This document shows positions 31,960 through 44,100 of a stretch of DNA of 64,000 bases, in pieces. Positions within the stretch are counted from its first letter, which is position 1; each line of letters opens with the position of its first letter. The translations under genes were made by a program, and so were the position numbers. Origin of the DNA: Rhineura floridana (lineage: Eukaryota; Chordata; Lepidosauria; Squamata; Rhineuridae). Location of the stretch: the NCBI RefSeq assembly GCF_030035675.1, contig NC_084480.1, positions 246,251,981-246,315,980 on the forward strand, given 5' to 3'. Below the pieces are notes generated by a model that was not told the origin of the DNA, ran no database searches, and worked only from the letters and a program-made list of their open reading frames with translations.

Positions 31960-32175
31960 AGGAAGATTCCAAAGGAAGTGAGCGTAGACGCTCAGCTGAA
32001 AGTACGATTCTATGGGCCAATAGCCGGCTGGTGTCGATGGTCAGGGGGCGGGAGGAGTTCAGTTAAACCGAGGAGAAGCCGGAAGAACTTTTATTCTGTC
32101 AGGAGCTTCCTGTGTTTTTTTGTTCTGTTGCTGCTGTCTTCTTGGCGTCGCTCTCGTTTCTTTTCCTTGTCTAAT
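31960..32175 (+). promoter_or_regulatory. RIOK3: RIOK3 core promoter and 5' UTR
   Basis: CpG-containing segment ending at the RIOK3 ATG. It holds a CCAAT box (GGCCAATAG at about 32015-32023), a GC box (GGGGGCGGG, about 32044) and ETS-like GGAA cores (AAGGAAGTG near 31973, CCGGAAG near 32077). There is no TATA box, which fits a housekeeping promoter. CpG-rich sequence continues into intron 1 to about 32300. Confidence 0.6.
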
Positions 32176-35100
32176 ATGGATCCCGTAGGAATCGCCGCTG
32201 TTGTCCCTGCTGCTGAAGCGAGCCCGAGTCCAGCTTGGCCACAAAGCAAGGTGAGGGGGAGGGGGGAAGGTGCCTTGGTCGACCGAGGACTTCCTTTAGG
32301 CCTGTTCTACATATTCCCCAGAATGAGGTGGTAGAATTCTAAGGTGGTGGAGTGAGCGTCGTCGCTTCAGACAGCAGGTGGGGAAACGACGCCATCGAAT
32401 ACTTTCTAATTGAAACAAAACCTGGTAGGGGAAGAACACGGTTTTGTTTTTGTACTTTCAGGGAATTGTGTGGCGAGTATAAAGAAAAATGGCGCTCCCT
32501 ATTGTCCTGCAGCCTAAAGAGGTGCAGTTCATTTTGTATAATTCTTCCGCCTCACTTTTCTGCGTGTGTAAACGAAGCCTCTGAACTCGCCAATCAGGGA
32601 TATTGGCTTAGCTCCTCTTCCTCCATACGGGCTGGAGGGGCGGAATTTATTGGCTGAAATGACCCTGGTGTTGGCTCCTTTCATTTCCACCACCTTTTAA
32701 TAAGTTTCTCTCTCATCCTAGCGTAGAAGCGTAGTGATTAGTAAAGCCTGTTTTTTTATATAGCTATGTAAACGTTCAAGAACTGTGTCAGGAAAAGAGT
32801 TGCCAGTCCTCTCTTAAAATGCTGATGGACAGTGGAAAAATTTAAAAGTTTGGGGAGAACCGATGACTGAAGTGCTACTGTTGCACTTGAGATGTGCTGA
32901 TGAGATTGTTCTCTGTTACTCTGAGGTAATTTGTTGGGATATGGGTGAAGCACTTTGGAGACCTGTGTTGTAGGTATTCCTCAATCCTAAACCTTATGGG
33001 TAACTCTGGATCATTCACTTTACAAGGTTCTTATCCAGATAAACTGAAGTTGGGGGGTGGGGGAAGCAACCGTTTATGCCACCTTAAACTTCATGGAGGA
33101 AAGGTGGAGGGAGATGAATAAATGAATGGATTAAATGATAATATTCCTTGCCAGTAGCAACATTTAGAATTCTGCTCCATATCAAAGCATGGAAGTAGGT
33201 AGGACTCCCACTGTTTCATTAACTTAGCTGCTAATAACAAAATGTTAAATGTAATAGTAATGGGTAATATGTTGCTTAAATTATTTTGAGTCTGCATTCA
33301 GATAAGATTTCCTGTTTGTCACTCTTCTAATAAGAGGCTACAGATGGAGGTAGTGCTGGGCTCAGAGCCAGGTAGCTCATCTGCAGTGTTCTCAAGTCTC
33401 TTGTTCATGAAGAGATTCCATTAACTATGTCATAATTTATAAATTGGATTTATGGGTATGCTACTCTAAGGTTTCCCAAGATGGTTTATTCTCTAAAGTA
33501 ACAGCTTTTTTTTTACAGTTTTTCATAATAAAATGTCTAAATATTGCATATTTCTACTGACCTTCCTCTAATGAAAGCCAACAACATAACAGATAGCAGA
33601 TCAGCCTTAGTGTTTCATAACATGTATTTGTGAAAGAGAGAAGAGTTCTGTGCAACAGACCTTTGATCTCTTGTCAATAAAGTTGCTCTAGAAAAAAGTA
33701 TACTTCGTTCTCTGGCCTGTGAATCTTAGTTCTGTATGGATACCAATTCTGTAGCCATTAAGACTAAATTAAAAGAGTTTAGTTAAACTCATAGGATTTT
33801 TATCAGCAAATGTTTTGCAGATGATTATCTGTGCATAAGGTAATTGTCTCATTTGGTACTGACCAGTGAAAAAATACATTGGGATAACTTGTGTTTGTTA
33901 TCCTGGGGTTTGCTCATTTATTTAATTTAATTGGAGAAAGTGACACTTCTAGATCTGAGACAGAAATTGAATGGATTACAGAGGCAAATATTTAAACATC
34001 TCTCTTTTACATTTCAAATACAAATGTATTTCTGTGTGTACTTCATAAAGGAATAAAGGCATTGTCCAATCTTTAAATAGCTCAGATGACAAGTTGTATG
34101 AATCACTACAGAGATTTCACAATATTTGATTCATTTACATAATGTACTTCCGTGTACCTATACAAAGAAATATGAAACTAGATTTTATGTAGAGAAAAGT
34201 TACCTGTCTTATTCTTATTCAACACAAGATTTGTATTCATTGTTGCAGTGTCCATGGGGAACTCCTAAAAATACCACAATATCTTGTTCCCTTGCTGATG
34301 TCATGAGCGAACAACTAGCTAAAGAGCTGCAATTGGAAGAAGAAAACTCTGCTTTTCCTGAAGTGGTATCGTAAGTTGAATATTCTTGCATATGAATCTT
34401 TGTTACAGACTTACTTGATAGTTGGTAAGGTATCTTGTTATTTACCTATAGCTGAAGCTCTGTGTAACCTTACTTGAAAGTACATTTTAAATAAGTGGAA
34501 TTTCTGAGTAAACATACATAAAGTCAGATGGTGAGTATGATTTTGTGAAACTGCTATAACAATAGCTTACACTCAGTATTGGGCACTGACAAAGCCTTTT
34601 TGCTGCTTGAGGCAAGAAGACCTGCTGCTGCTGCTGCTGCCACCGCCACCGCCACCTCTTATGGTTTGAGAGAGGGAAAAGTTAGTGTCTAGTGAAATGA
34701 TTCTAATTTTGCACAAGGTGCTTGAACGGGAAGAGTCTAATTTGCTTCTTTGGAGCCCTGTTCAAAATGAAGGGAATGGGATTGCCACCCTTCTTCCTGT
34801 TGTTTTGTGTGGAAATCCTTTAGTATTTTGCAGGTTTCCTTAGAAATGGGCACAGCATAGTCTTCACCCTTCTTAATCACTCAAAGTGAACAACTTCCTC
34901 CTCTGCAACATATAGTACATGGAATGGGGAGGATGGCAGTCCTAATCCTTTCATTTAACACAGGATTTCCTTAAAGTAAGGAAGCAGCTCTTTATATTTC
35001 CTTGTCAGGTGCTCTAGACAATGTGAGAGTATCACTTTATAGCCCACTCTTCTCAGCTGGGAATGGGAGGGTGGGGGCCAGCTGCAAGGAAACAGAAAAA

Positions 35101-38100
35101 TGCAAAATAAACTCCTCTCCCGTCAGCTGATACCTGGGAAAGAAGAAAGCAGCCATTGCAGTTTATATATTCACAGTGTGTGGATCAGACCCTGTCTGCC
35201 TCCACTGTGCATCTTGTCAGGATTCTAATGGGGGCGGGTGGGAGTGCTTCATTCTTCCACTGAATAGAAGTTTTGCTGGCTAATTTTCTGGGGATGTAAG
35301 TTCCCTCTAAATTTGCCATCCAAACTGCTTTTTGAGATGATGGCTTCACTCTAACTCATGGTAGGGTAGCACCTTGTAAATATAACTATTTCTTTCTGTT
35401 CTTTGGGTAGCTGGGAAAACTCCCAAAATAGAATTCACTATGATGCGGCCTACTACATATACTGTTCTTTGTATTCATCCCGGTGACACCAGTCTACTTT
35501 GTCTTTTGTTGTGCCTTTTGTGTGGAAGGAAGTCGCTTTCTTGTGCAGTACTTATTCCTCATACTCATAGTTATACTATGCCAGAAAGGTTTATGTTCTC
35601 TATTCTTGATATCTACAAACAGAAAACACCTGTACTATACTCTTTTTTCTTGATATATCATGTCTTTTTAAATCTTCTTAGTCAGATTACTATGGCTGAA
35701 TTGGTATTTCATTGTCGCACTAACTGTTTTATTCTGGTCTATCATATCTAGGGTTGTTGAAGGATCACTTATTAGTGGAGATAATATTGATACTTCCAGT
35801 GACCTCATGCTGGCACAGATGCTGCAAATGGAATTTGATAGAGAATATGATGCACAGCTTCGACGTGAAGAAAAAAAGTTCAATGGGGATAGCAAAGGTT
35901 ACTATCATGAGATATAATTGCTTTTTTAGGATCTCTTTCTGTTTCTCAGTGGCCTTTTTATTTTCAGAGATTGTGTCACCATCAGCAATAACTGTTAACT
36001 CATATACGCCTTCATGTTTTCATTTCTGAAGTGTCCATATCTTTTGAGAACTACCGAAAGGTGCATCCGTTTGAAGACAGTGACAGCTCTGAAGATGAAG
36101 TTGATTGGCAAGATACTCGTCATGATCCATATAGAGCAGGTACTATTTGGATTAAGAACTTATTAATGTACAATTTTATACATTTTTTCAGACTGTAAGG
36201 TTCTGAAATAAGTTTTTGTGAGGTCAGCGGCAACTGCTTGACTGTTTAATAAAGATCAAGCTCTGAAGTGTGTAATATGCTGTCATATTTTTAATGTTGG
36301 AATGAGACCTTGGGTTGTTATGGATTCTTATGTTCTCACTGGAAGATGTGGACAGCCATGAAAAAGGCAAATTCCATGTTAGGGATTGTTAGGAAAGGAA
36401 TTGAAAATAAAACTGCCAATATAATAATGCTGTTATACAAATCTATGGTGTGACTGCATTTGAAATACTGTGCACAGTTCTGGTCACCTTACCTCAAAAA
36501 GGATATTGTAGAATTGGAAAAGGTTCAGAAAAGGGCAACCAGAATGATCAAGGGGGTGGAGGGACTCCCTATGAGGAAAGGTTGTAGCATTTGGACTTTT
36601 TAGTTTAGAGAAAAGGTGAGAAAGAGGTGACATGATAGAAGTGTATAAAATTATGTATGCCATGAAGAAAAAGGATAGAGAGAAACTTTTCTTCCTCTCT
36701 CATAACACTAGAACGCGTGGACATCTAATTAAGCCGTATGTTGGAAGATTCAGGACAGACAAAAGAAAGTACTTCATCACACAGCACAGAGTTAAACTAT
36801 GAAATTTGCTCCCACAAGAGGCAGTGATGGCCACCAACTTGGATGGCTTTAAAGAGATAAGACAAATTCATGGAGGAGGAGGCTATCAATGGCTATGGTT
36901 GGCCTTCACAGTAATAGTAGTTGCTGGAACCCTCAGGAGGGGAAGGTGTCCTTGTGCTCAGGTCCTGCTTGCGGGTTTCCATAGGCTTCTGGTTGGCCAC
37001 TGTGAGAGCAGGATGCTGTCCTGGTTGGCCTGATCTAGCAGGCTGTTCTTATGTTCTTACTGGAAAGTTTGATTAGTGCACATCATAGTCTTTAATATGG
37101 ACCCAGTCAAAAATCAGATCCCTACCATACTTTAGCTTGTCGTCTAAATTTAGTGTGGGTGCAGGGAGGAGAGGTAAAGGTAATGGGATAAATGTGAACA
37201 AGCAGTTGTGCATATTTAGCCTGGTCATTTTCATACCCAACCAAAATAAAGCCTAAGTCACAAGCTTTGCAGAAGAGACTAGTTTAGAGTCATGGTTTGA
37301 AGGGGGAGAATGAATATGTGCATAGGTGTTCTAGGAATGAGAAGCAGCACCCTTCCAATAACGGTCAGTAGTTCATGTATTCTCTAGTTAAGTTTGTTAA
37401 ATATGAAGCGTTTGGCAACATATGGTAACAAATATTTCTTTACAAAGTGAGGCCCTCTTTTGGGGTATGAAGCTGTGTCAGACTTTGTTCAAGCTTACCA
37501 AAGAGCTTGTGTTCACTGTAGTTGCAAGGAAACTGCAGGCAAAAGAAATGGAAAGAATAGTTAGTGATATAACACATTTTTTGTGGTTTAAGCTAGTAAT
37601 TTATTGCATGGGGTAAAATAAAATTTATATAGCATTTTAAAGTCAGAAAGATTCTGTATAGTACTGTTTATTGCAACTTCCTTTAATGGAAATTTTATTT
37701 TGGCCGACAGCTTGTACAATAAACGTTTATGATAATATTGATAGTGTCTGAGATTTGTGTTTCAGAATGCTTTCTAGGATGTGGCTAAATAAATGTTAGC
37801 ATGTCTACTAGTCTTGGAGATGTATTTTGAGTGCAGTATTTTATTTATAGATAAGCCCACTACTACTCCCAAAAGGGGTTTTATAGGAAAAGGAAAAGAT
37901 ATTACCACCAAGCATGATGAGGTTGTCTGTGGAAGAAAGAATACTGCTCGAATGGAAAATGTAAGTTCTGTCCTCCATTTGTGATAGACATTCCAAGACT
38001 TGCCCATGCAACATTTGCATTGATGCTGACCCTTGATATGTTTGACTTCCCATGCTTACCAAGTAAGTACAAATGTTATGCTAGCATCCATGCTAATGTT

Positions 38101-41100
38101 TAAACTTACTTTGTATACCTGTTTTAATATCATTTATGGCTGTTCGTAGATAACTCTAAGCCATGGTTTGCTGTAGCCATTGTTTTAACTCAGCCTTTCC
38201 CAACCAGTGTGCCTCCAGATGTTGTTGGACTACAATTCCCATCTTCCTGACCATTGGCAATGCTAGCTGAGGCTGATGGGAGTTGTGGTCCAACAACATC
38301 TGGAGGCACACTGGTTGGGAAAGGCTGTTTTAACTAATGGATTATTGAACAAACTATGGTTATCTTACAGATGAGCACATAAGACATGGCTTGTTTCTCC
38401 AAAGCTTGGTTTGTTTTCCAGCTGCTCTTACCTCATTCCATTGTAGCTTGAGGAGCATCTGGCATGGGGTGACCAACAAACCCATGATTAAATAAACCTC
38501 ATTTTGGCTAAACAAGCTATGGTTTAGCATTGCATGCAAACTAGATCATTTATTTTATTTATTTATTATTTAATTTATATCCCACCCTTCCTCCCAGCAG
38601 GGAGGATCATGATCTCTTAGCTTTTAAAGAGTGTGCCAGAGATGAAGATCCAGTGGGGAACACAGTGTCGTATTACCCGGAAATGTCAACTAGTGTATCT
38701 TGTTTAAGGGTTTTGTAGAAAGATTTGCTAGAGTTTCACAATATAATTGCCACCCCTTTCCTGTACATTTTTAATTTTTGCATTTCTGTGTTGATCTGTT
38801 GTAGTATGTATTTTTCATGGCCTTTGGCTAGAAGAGTAAGATACATTGCCTGTATTACTGCCCTTTGCAAGACAAGTGTGCTTTAGTGGTTAAAGTGCTA
38901 AGCTTGAACTGGGGAGAACTGGGTTCAAATCTCGGCTTTGTCCTGAAGCTCCCAAAGCTGCCTGGAACAAGTATGTCTGCCATAACCTTTCTCTTTAGGT
39001 TTTTGTGATAGTATAGGGAACAATAATTTCAGCTGTCCTGCGCTACTTGTAGGAAGGGCAGCTTGCAAATATAGTAAACAACAGAAATGAGCTTAGCACT
39101 GCTAGTGTAGGGTCTCCCCTGATAGCAACTTGTTCAGACACACTGAATATTTGTGGTGAAAATAGCATGTCATTCATTGAATTACACCTGTGTTTGCAGT
39201 TTGCACCTGAATTTCAAGTTGGTGATGGAATTGGTATGGACCTAAAATTGTCCAATCATGTCTTCAATGCCTTAAAGCAACATGCCTACTCTGAGGAACG
39301 TCGAAGTGCCAGGCTGCATGAGAAGAAGGAACATTCTACTGCTGTATGTCCTGGTGACTCAAACAAAATGAAAATTTACATAGGTTTGAATAGTCCCAAA
39401 CTTATTAAACACAAATACCTCAATACTGATTGCTGAAACATTTACTAGAAATAGAGTAAGACAGTAAGCTTTGCCTAACAGGGTGAGTAACAGTTCCTCC
39501 TGGGCAACTAGTTTGCCCAACACCTTGCTGAAGCTTCTTGAAGTTAAATACTGAGGTGGTAAATGTTTTTTATGAACTAATAATTTTCTACTTGGCAAGG
39601 CTAATTTGTTGCTGCCTTGATTACTGGCAGAGTTGATATGCTGCATCAAAACTAAATGTTTACAGAATTAAGTAATTACATTATGGAAAATAGTAAATCT
39701 GTATGTTATCTAAGCCTTTTTTCTCTTGTAACCAATTTCAGGATAATAGTGTGATCTTAATTAGCATCCTCAGTCATCTAGGAAATGTGTTGAACTCCTT
39801 AATTGAACTGCGTGCAGCAGTTGATCCTTTTCAGCACTGTATGTTAGGAAAGCTAATAATGCAATAATGTCACAAATGGCGAGAATGCCGTTATTCTCAT
39901 GTCCTACTTGTAGGCTTCCTATAGACTTGGGCACTGTGAGAACAGGATTCTGGACTTGATGGGCCTTTGGCTTGATCCAGCAGGACTCACCTTATGTTCT
40001 TCATATTTAGTTTTTAGCTGAGGTATTGTAGCTTTTCTCCTCCTTGTTGGTATCCATCTATATTACAGATTTGTTTTTTTTGAAGTCACAATAAAGCATT
40101 ATTTGACAGTTTCAGAAGCTGAGATAGCTCGTCTTAACTGCTATGAGAGTGTCAGTCGGAAGTAATTAGTAGAGAAAAATTGCATTTAAAATGTAAAGAG
40201 CCTGATCAAAGTTTTTCCATTTCACAGTGCTTTTGTAGATTGATCAAAGGAACATTTTGTCATCTGAACTAATCTGACTGACAAATACAATTAAATATCT
40301 ATAAATATTCAGAATCGTTATTTTGACCGTCGCAACATGTTTTCTTTCCCACTCTTCTTGTGCAGGAGAAAGCAGTAGATCCTAAAACACGTTTACTTTT
40401 GTATAAGATGGTCAATTCTGGAATGCTAGAGACCATCACCGGATGCATAAGTACAGGAAAAGAGTCGGTGGTGTTTCATGCATATGGAGGAAGGTATTTT
40501 TTTAATATGCTTATGAGGCTTGTATTTTGTAAAACTGGGAGCAACTGCAGAAGAGCAATAGTATTGGAAAATACTGTTAGCCAATTTTTAAAAAATGGTT
40601 GCAGTAGGAGTATCCTGCATCACCCTTGCTTCCTGTCCCCCTCTTCCAATAAATCTTGTTACATGCAATCATAAAACCTTACGATGAATCTACTATTTAA
40701 ACCTAGAAATGTAAAATGTACATGCTATAAAAGTAGCACGTAACTAAAGCTCAAAGAGTCAAATGTTTCAAAGATGGCTTATACTGAGGTGTAAATGTAA
40801 TTAAATATATATTGCGAATACTTTCTATTTTCTCTCATCTGTTCTATTTGGTGGAGCTTCTTTAAAATTGGTTCGTATGCACATACACTAAAAGTTTTGT
40901 TTTTTCTTAAAAGCTTGGGAGAGGAAGCCAAATCTGTACCTTCAGAATGTGCCATAAAGGTGTTTAAAACAACTCTGAATGAATTTAAGAATCGTGATAA
41001 GTATATCAAAGATGATTATAGGTTTAAAGACCGTTTCAGCAAACTGAATCCACGAAAGATAATCCGTATGTGGGCTGAGAAAGAAATGCACAACTTAACA

Positions 41101-44100
41101 AGGTATGGAAATGTAGGTGTAGATGTGAATAAGCTGTAACATTCTTTGTTCAAGGCCAAGCACTTGGGAATCAACGTAAAATCTGTTTAACATTGTTTAC
41201 TTATGTATAGAACCACATTGCTTTTTGTATACAATATTTTATATTAATATTACTCTTCAGTGTATCCATATGCTGTTATGCTATTTGAGGCAACTACTGT
41301 TTTTCTTTAAATATTAATTTATTTAAAATATTTACGTAGTGCCTGTGATGCTCACATTTCTAGGAGGTGTACACAGTAAAATACAAAGCAATACAAAATC
41401 AGTAATTTAACCAGTAGATTAAAAAAAGGTCTTAAAACCATAATAGTTGGCATCATGCATCAGGAAATGCCAAAGTGAACGGAATGTATGTTTTGATAAT
41501 AAATTCTCACAGTGATAGTTAATATTAGTAGCATTTGGAGTAGACACATTGAAATCAATGGACAGGTTAGTCCATTGATTTCAGTGGGTCTGCTCTGCAT
41601 ATGACTTTGTCAGATATCATCCTTATACTTGGATTCCAGGCAGTTTCTAAACTATGCAACTTTAAAGTGTAATTTGGCACAACACATTAACTAAAAGGTT
41701 TTAAAGTGTTGGTTCTTGAAATGTTATGTGGTAGTAGTGGAGAACATCTGGCCCACGGGTCTAATTAGGCCTGGCAGGGGTCCTAATTTGGTCTGTGAGG
41801 TTATTTTCCCCAACCTGATGTCATATGATGCAAGGTGTGGGGCAGGTAAAGACGCAGCTGCAAAGGAATGACCAGGAGGCTTAAAATGCACTCCTGATTG
41901 TTTCTTGGCAAGCAGGGCTTGTACATGGCACCACTTAAACTTGGTGCCATATGTAAGCTCCAGTGTGATTTGTTCCACTTGGGAGCTCCCTATCAAGTGG
42001 AACCGATTCCTGCTGAAAGTTGGGCTTGGGGTTGGTATGCTGTGGAGCTTCCGATGTAGAACCATTGAGTTTAGTTTATTTGAGCAGAATTTGCCAGCTG
42101 GCAGTGATTACAAGTCCTGCTTAGATTGGCTTTGATCTTTTTTCACTGCACAACTTGAGTTCACGCCATACTGCAAAGGAAAAATGGCTCACGTGTTGTC
42201 ATGGTGGCATCAGGTGACTGACAGGTGGGGCAGCCCCATCCACTTGTTAAAGTGGCTTGCCAGGGATGGGAGAGCTCAGTACCTGGACTGTTGGGCTGAA
42301 AAGATTTCCCACCCCTGTTGCGTGTTTTTATAAAGAGCCAGTAACACTAACTGAGTCAAAACAATCATGACAGAAGATAGGCTTCGTGGTGAATGCTTGA
42401 CTTTCTGGAAATTCTTGAATGCTCTAAAGCTTTTTTTCTTCTTCACAGAATGCAGAAGGCAGGTATTCCTTGTCCAGAAGTTGTTACCCTTAAAAAGCAT
42501 ATCTTGGTTATGTCCTTCATTGGTCAGGATCAAGTTCCAGCTCCTAAACTAAAAGAAGTAAAACTCAATAGTGAAGATATGAAAAAGGCTTACTATCAAG
42601 TTCTTCATGTAAGATCAATGCTATTACCTTGTCCCAAAACCATTGGCAAGAGTTCCTTTCAATAATATATAATTGATGAATAATAAATATGAATGTAGAG
42701 TCTACTCTTAAAGTACTCAGTCTTTATCATGGCAAGCTATTTTTTTAAAGTCAGTTCCTGCATTGGAGAGACAGTTTATTAGAAGTAGCTTGAACAAAAA
42801 AAAAATACAGTTAAATGAGAGCAGGGAACTCTAACCATTGAAAGTGCTGGTTCTGTAAAAAACAGTAATTCTTTGTCACTAGAGGTCCAGATGACTTCAG
42901 TGGCTAGGAGTGCCTTTTACCAGCTTCAGTTGTTTCTGGACTGGAATTCCCTGACCACTGTTGTCCATGCACTGGTAATCTCCAGGCAGGATTACTGTAA
43001 TGTGCGTTATGTGGGGCTGCCCTTGAGGTTGGTCAAGAAGCTGCAGCTGGTGCAAAATACAGTAGCATAAATGCTCACTGGGGCAGGTTATCGCCAACAT
43101 GTTACCCTGCTGCTGAAAGAACTGCACTGGCTGCCCATTTGCTACCGGGTCAAGTTCAAGGTTCTAGTCTTGGTGTACAAAGCCCCATACAGCTTGGGAC
43201 CAGGATACCTGAAATATTGTCTTATCCCTTATATACCCAGTTGATCACTGCACTCTGCAGGTGAGGGCCTCCTGTAGATACCATCTTATTAGGAGGTCTG
43301 TTCCATGCAACACAGGAAACACCACTTTGGAATTCCCTCTCCTTAAATATTAGATGATCCCATCTCTGTTACCTTTTTGACACCTACTCAAGATCTTCCT
43401 CTTCCAACAAGTAGAGACCTTATCCCAGTCTGTGTTGGAATTGCTTTTTAATAATTTTTAAAATAGGTTTTGTTTTAATATGTTTGAAAGGTTTTTTTGT
43501 TTTTAAGATGTCTTAAAGTGCTTTTAGTGTTCTTGCTTGCTGCCCTGGGCTCTTTCAGGGAGGAAGGACAAGAGATACCTACCTACCTACATACATACAT
43601 ACATACTATAAATTATATTTGGAACATTTCCTATAGTCTACAATACTTAGATTATATTTCATACTCCTAAAAATTATATTTGGAACAACATTTCCTATAG
43701 TCTACAATACTTAGATTATATTTCATACTCCTAAAATAGACAACCTTTCTTGGTGTGGTAGAAAACATTGCGCTAAGTAGCAGTAGCAGAAGCGACTAGG
43801 GTATTCTTCAAACATGCCTATCAGCCATACGCAAGCTGACAATTCAGATAAGCTAACTAGAGTGGACATTCCAAACACTATATGTAATATAATTTTGTGA
43901 TACTTTGTTCCTGAAAAATAAGCAAAGGTTCTTTCATATTGTAACTTCTGTTAAGCATTTTTCTGTGTTTAACATGCACTCCTCCAAATAGTATTAAGTT
44001 TTAATAACGCTTTAGTGGTAATTTTGAATATTACTATAGTGGTATGGAGAGCACTCCAAGTAAAACTTGTTGCTTGTTTCTAGATGATGCAGCAATTGTA

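Noticed and set aside
31978-32175. Upstream in-frame extension of RIOK3
   Set aside because: No ATG before 32176 and no match to the known protein; treated as 5' UTR.
41724-42065. Minus-strand frame of about 113 codons in RIOK3 intron 8
   Set aside because: Lies inside an old hAT remnant and resembles no transposase.
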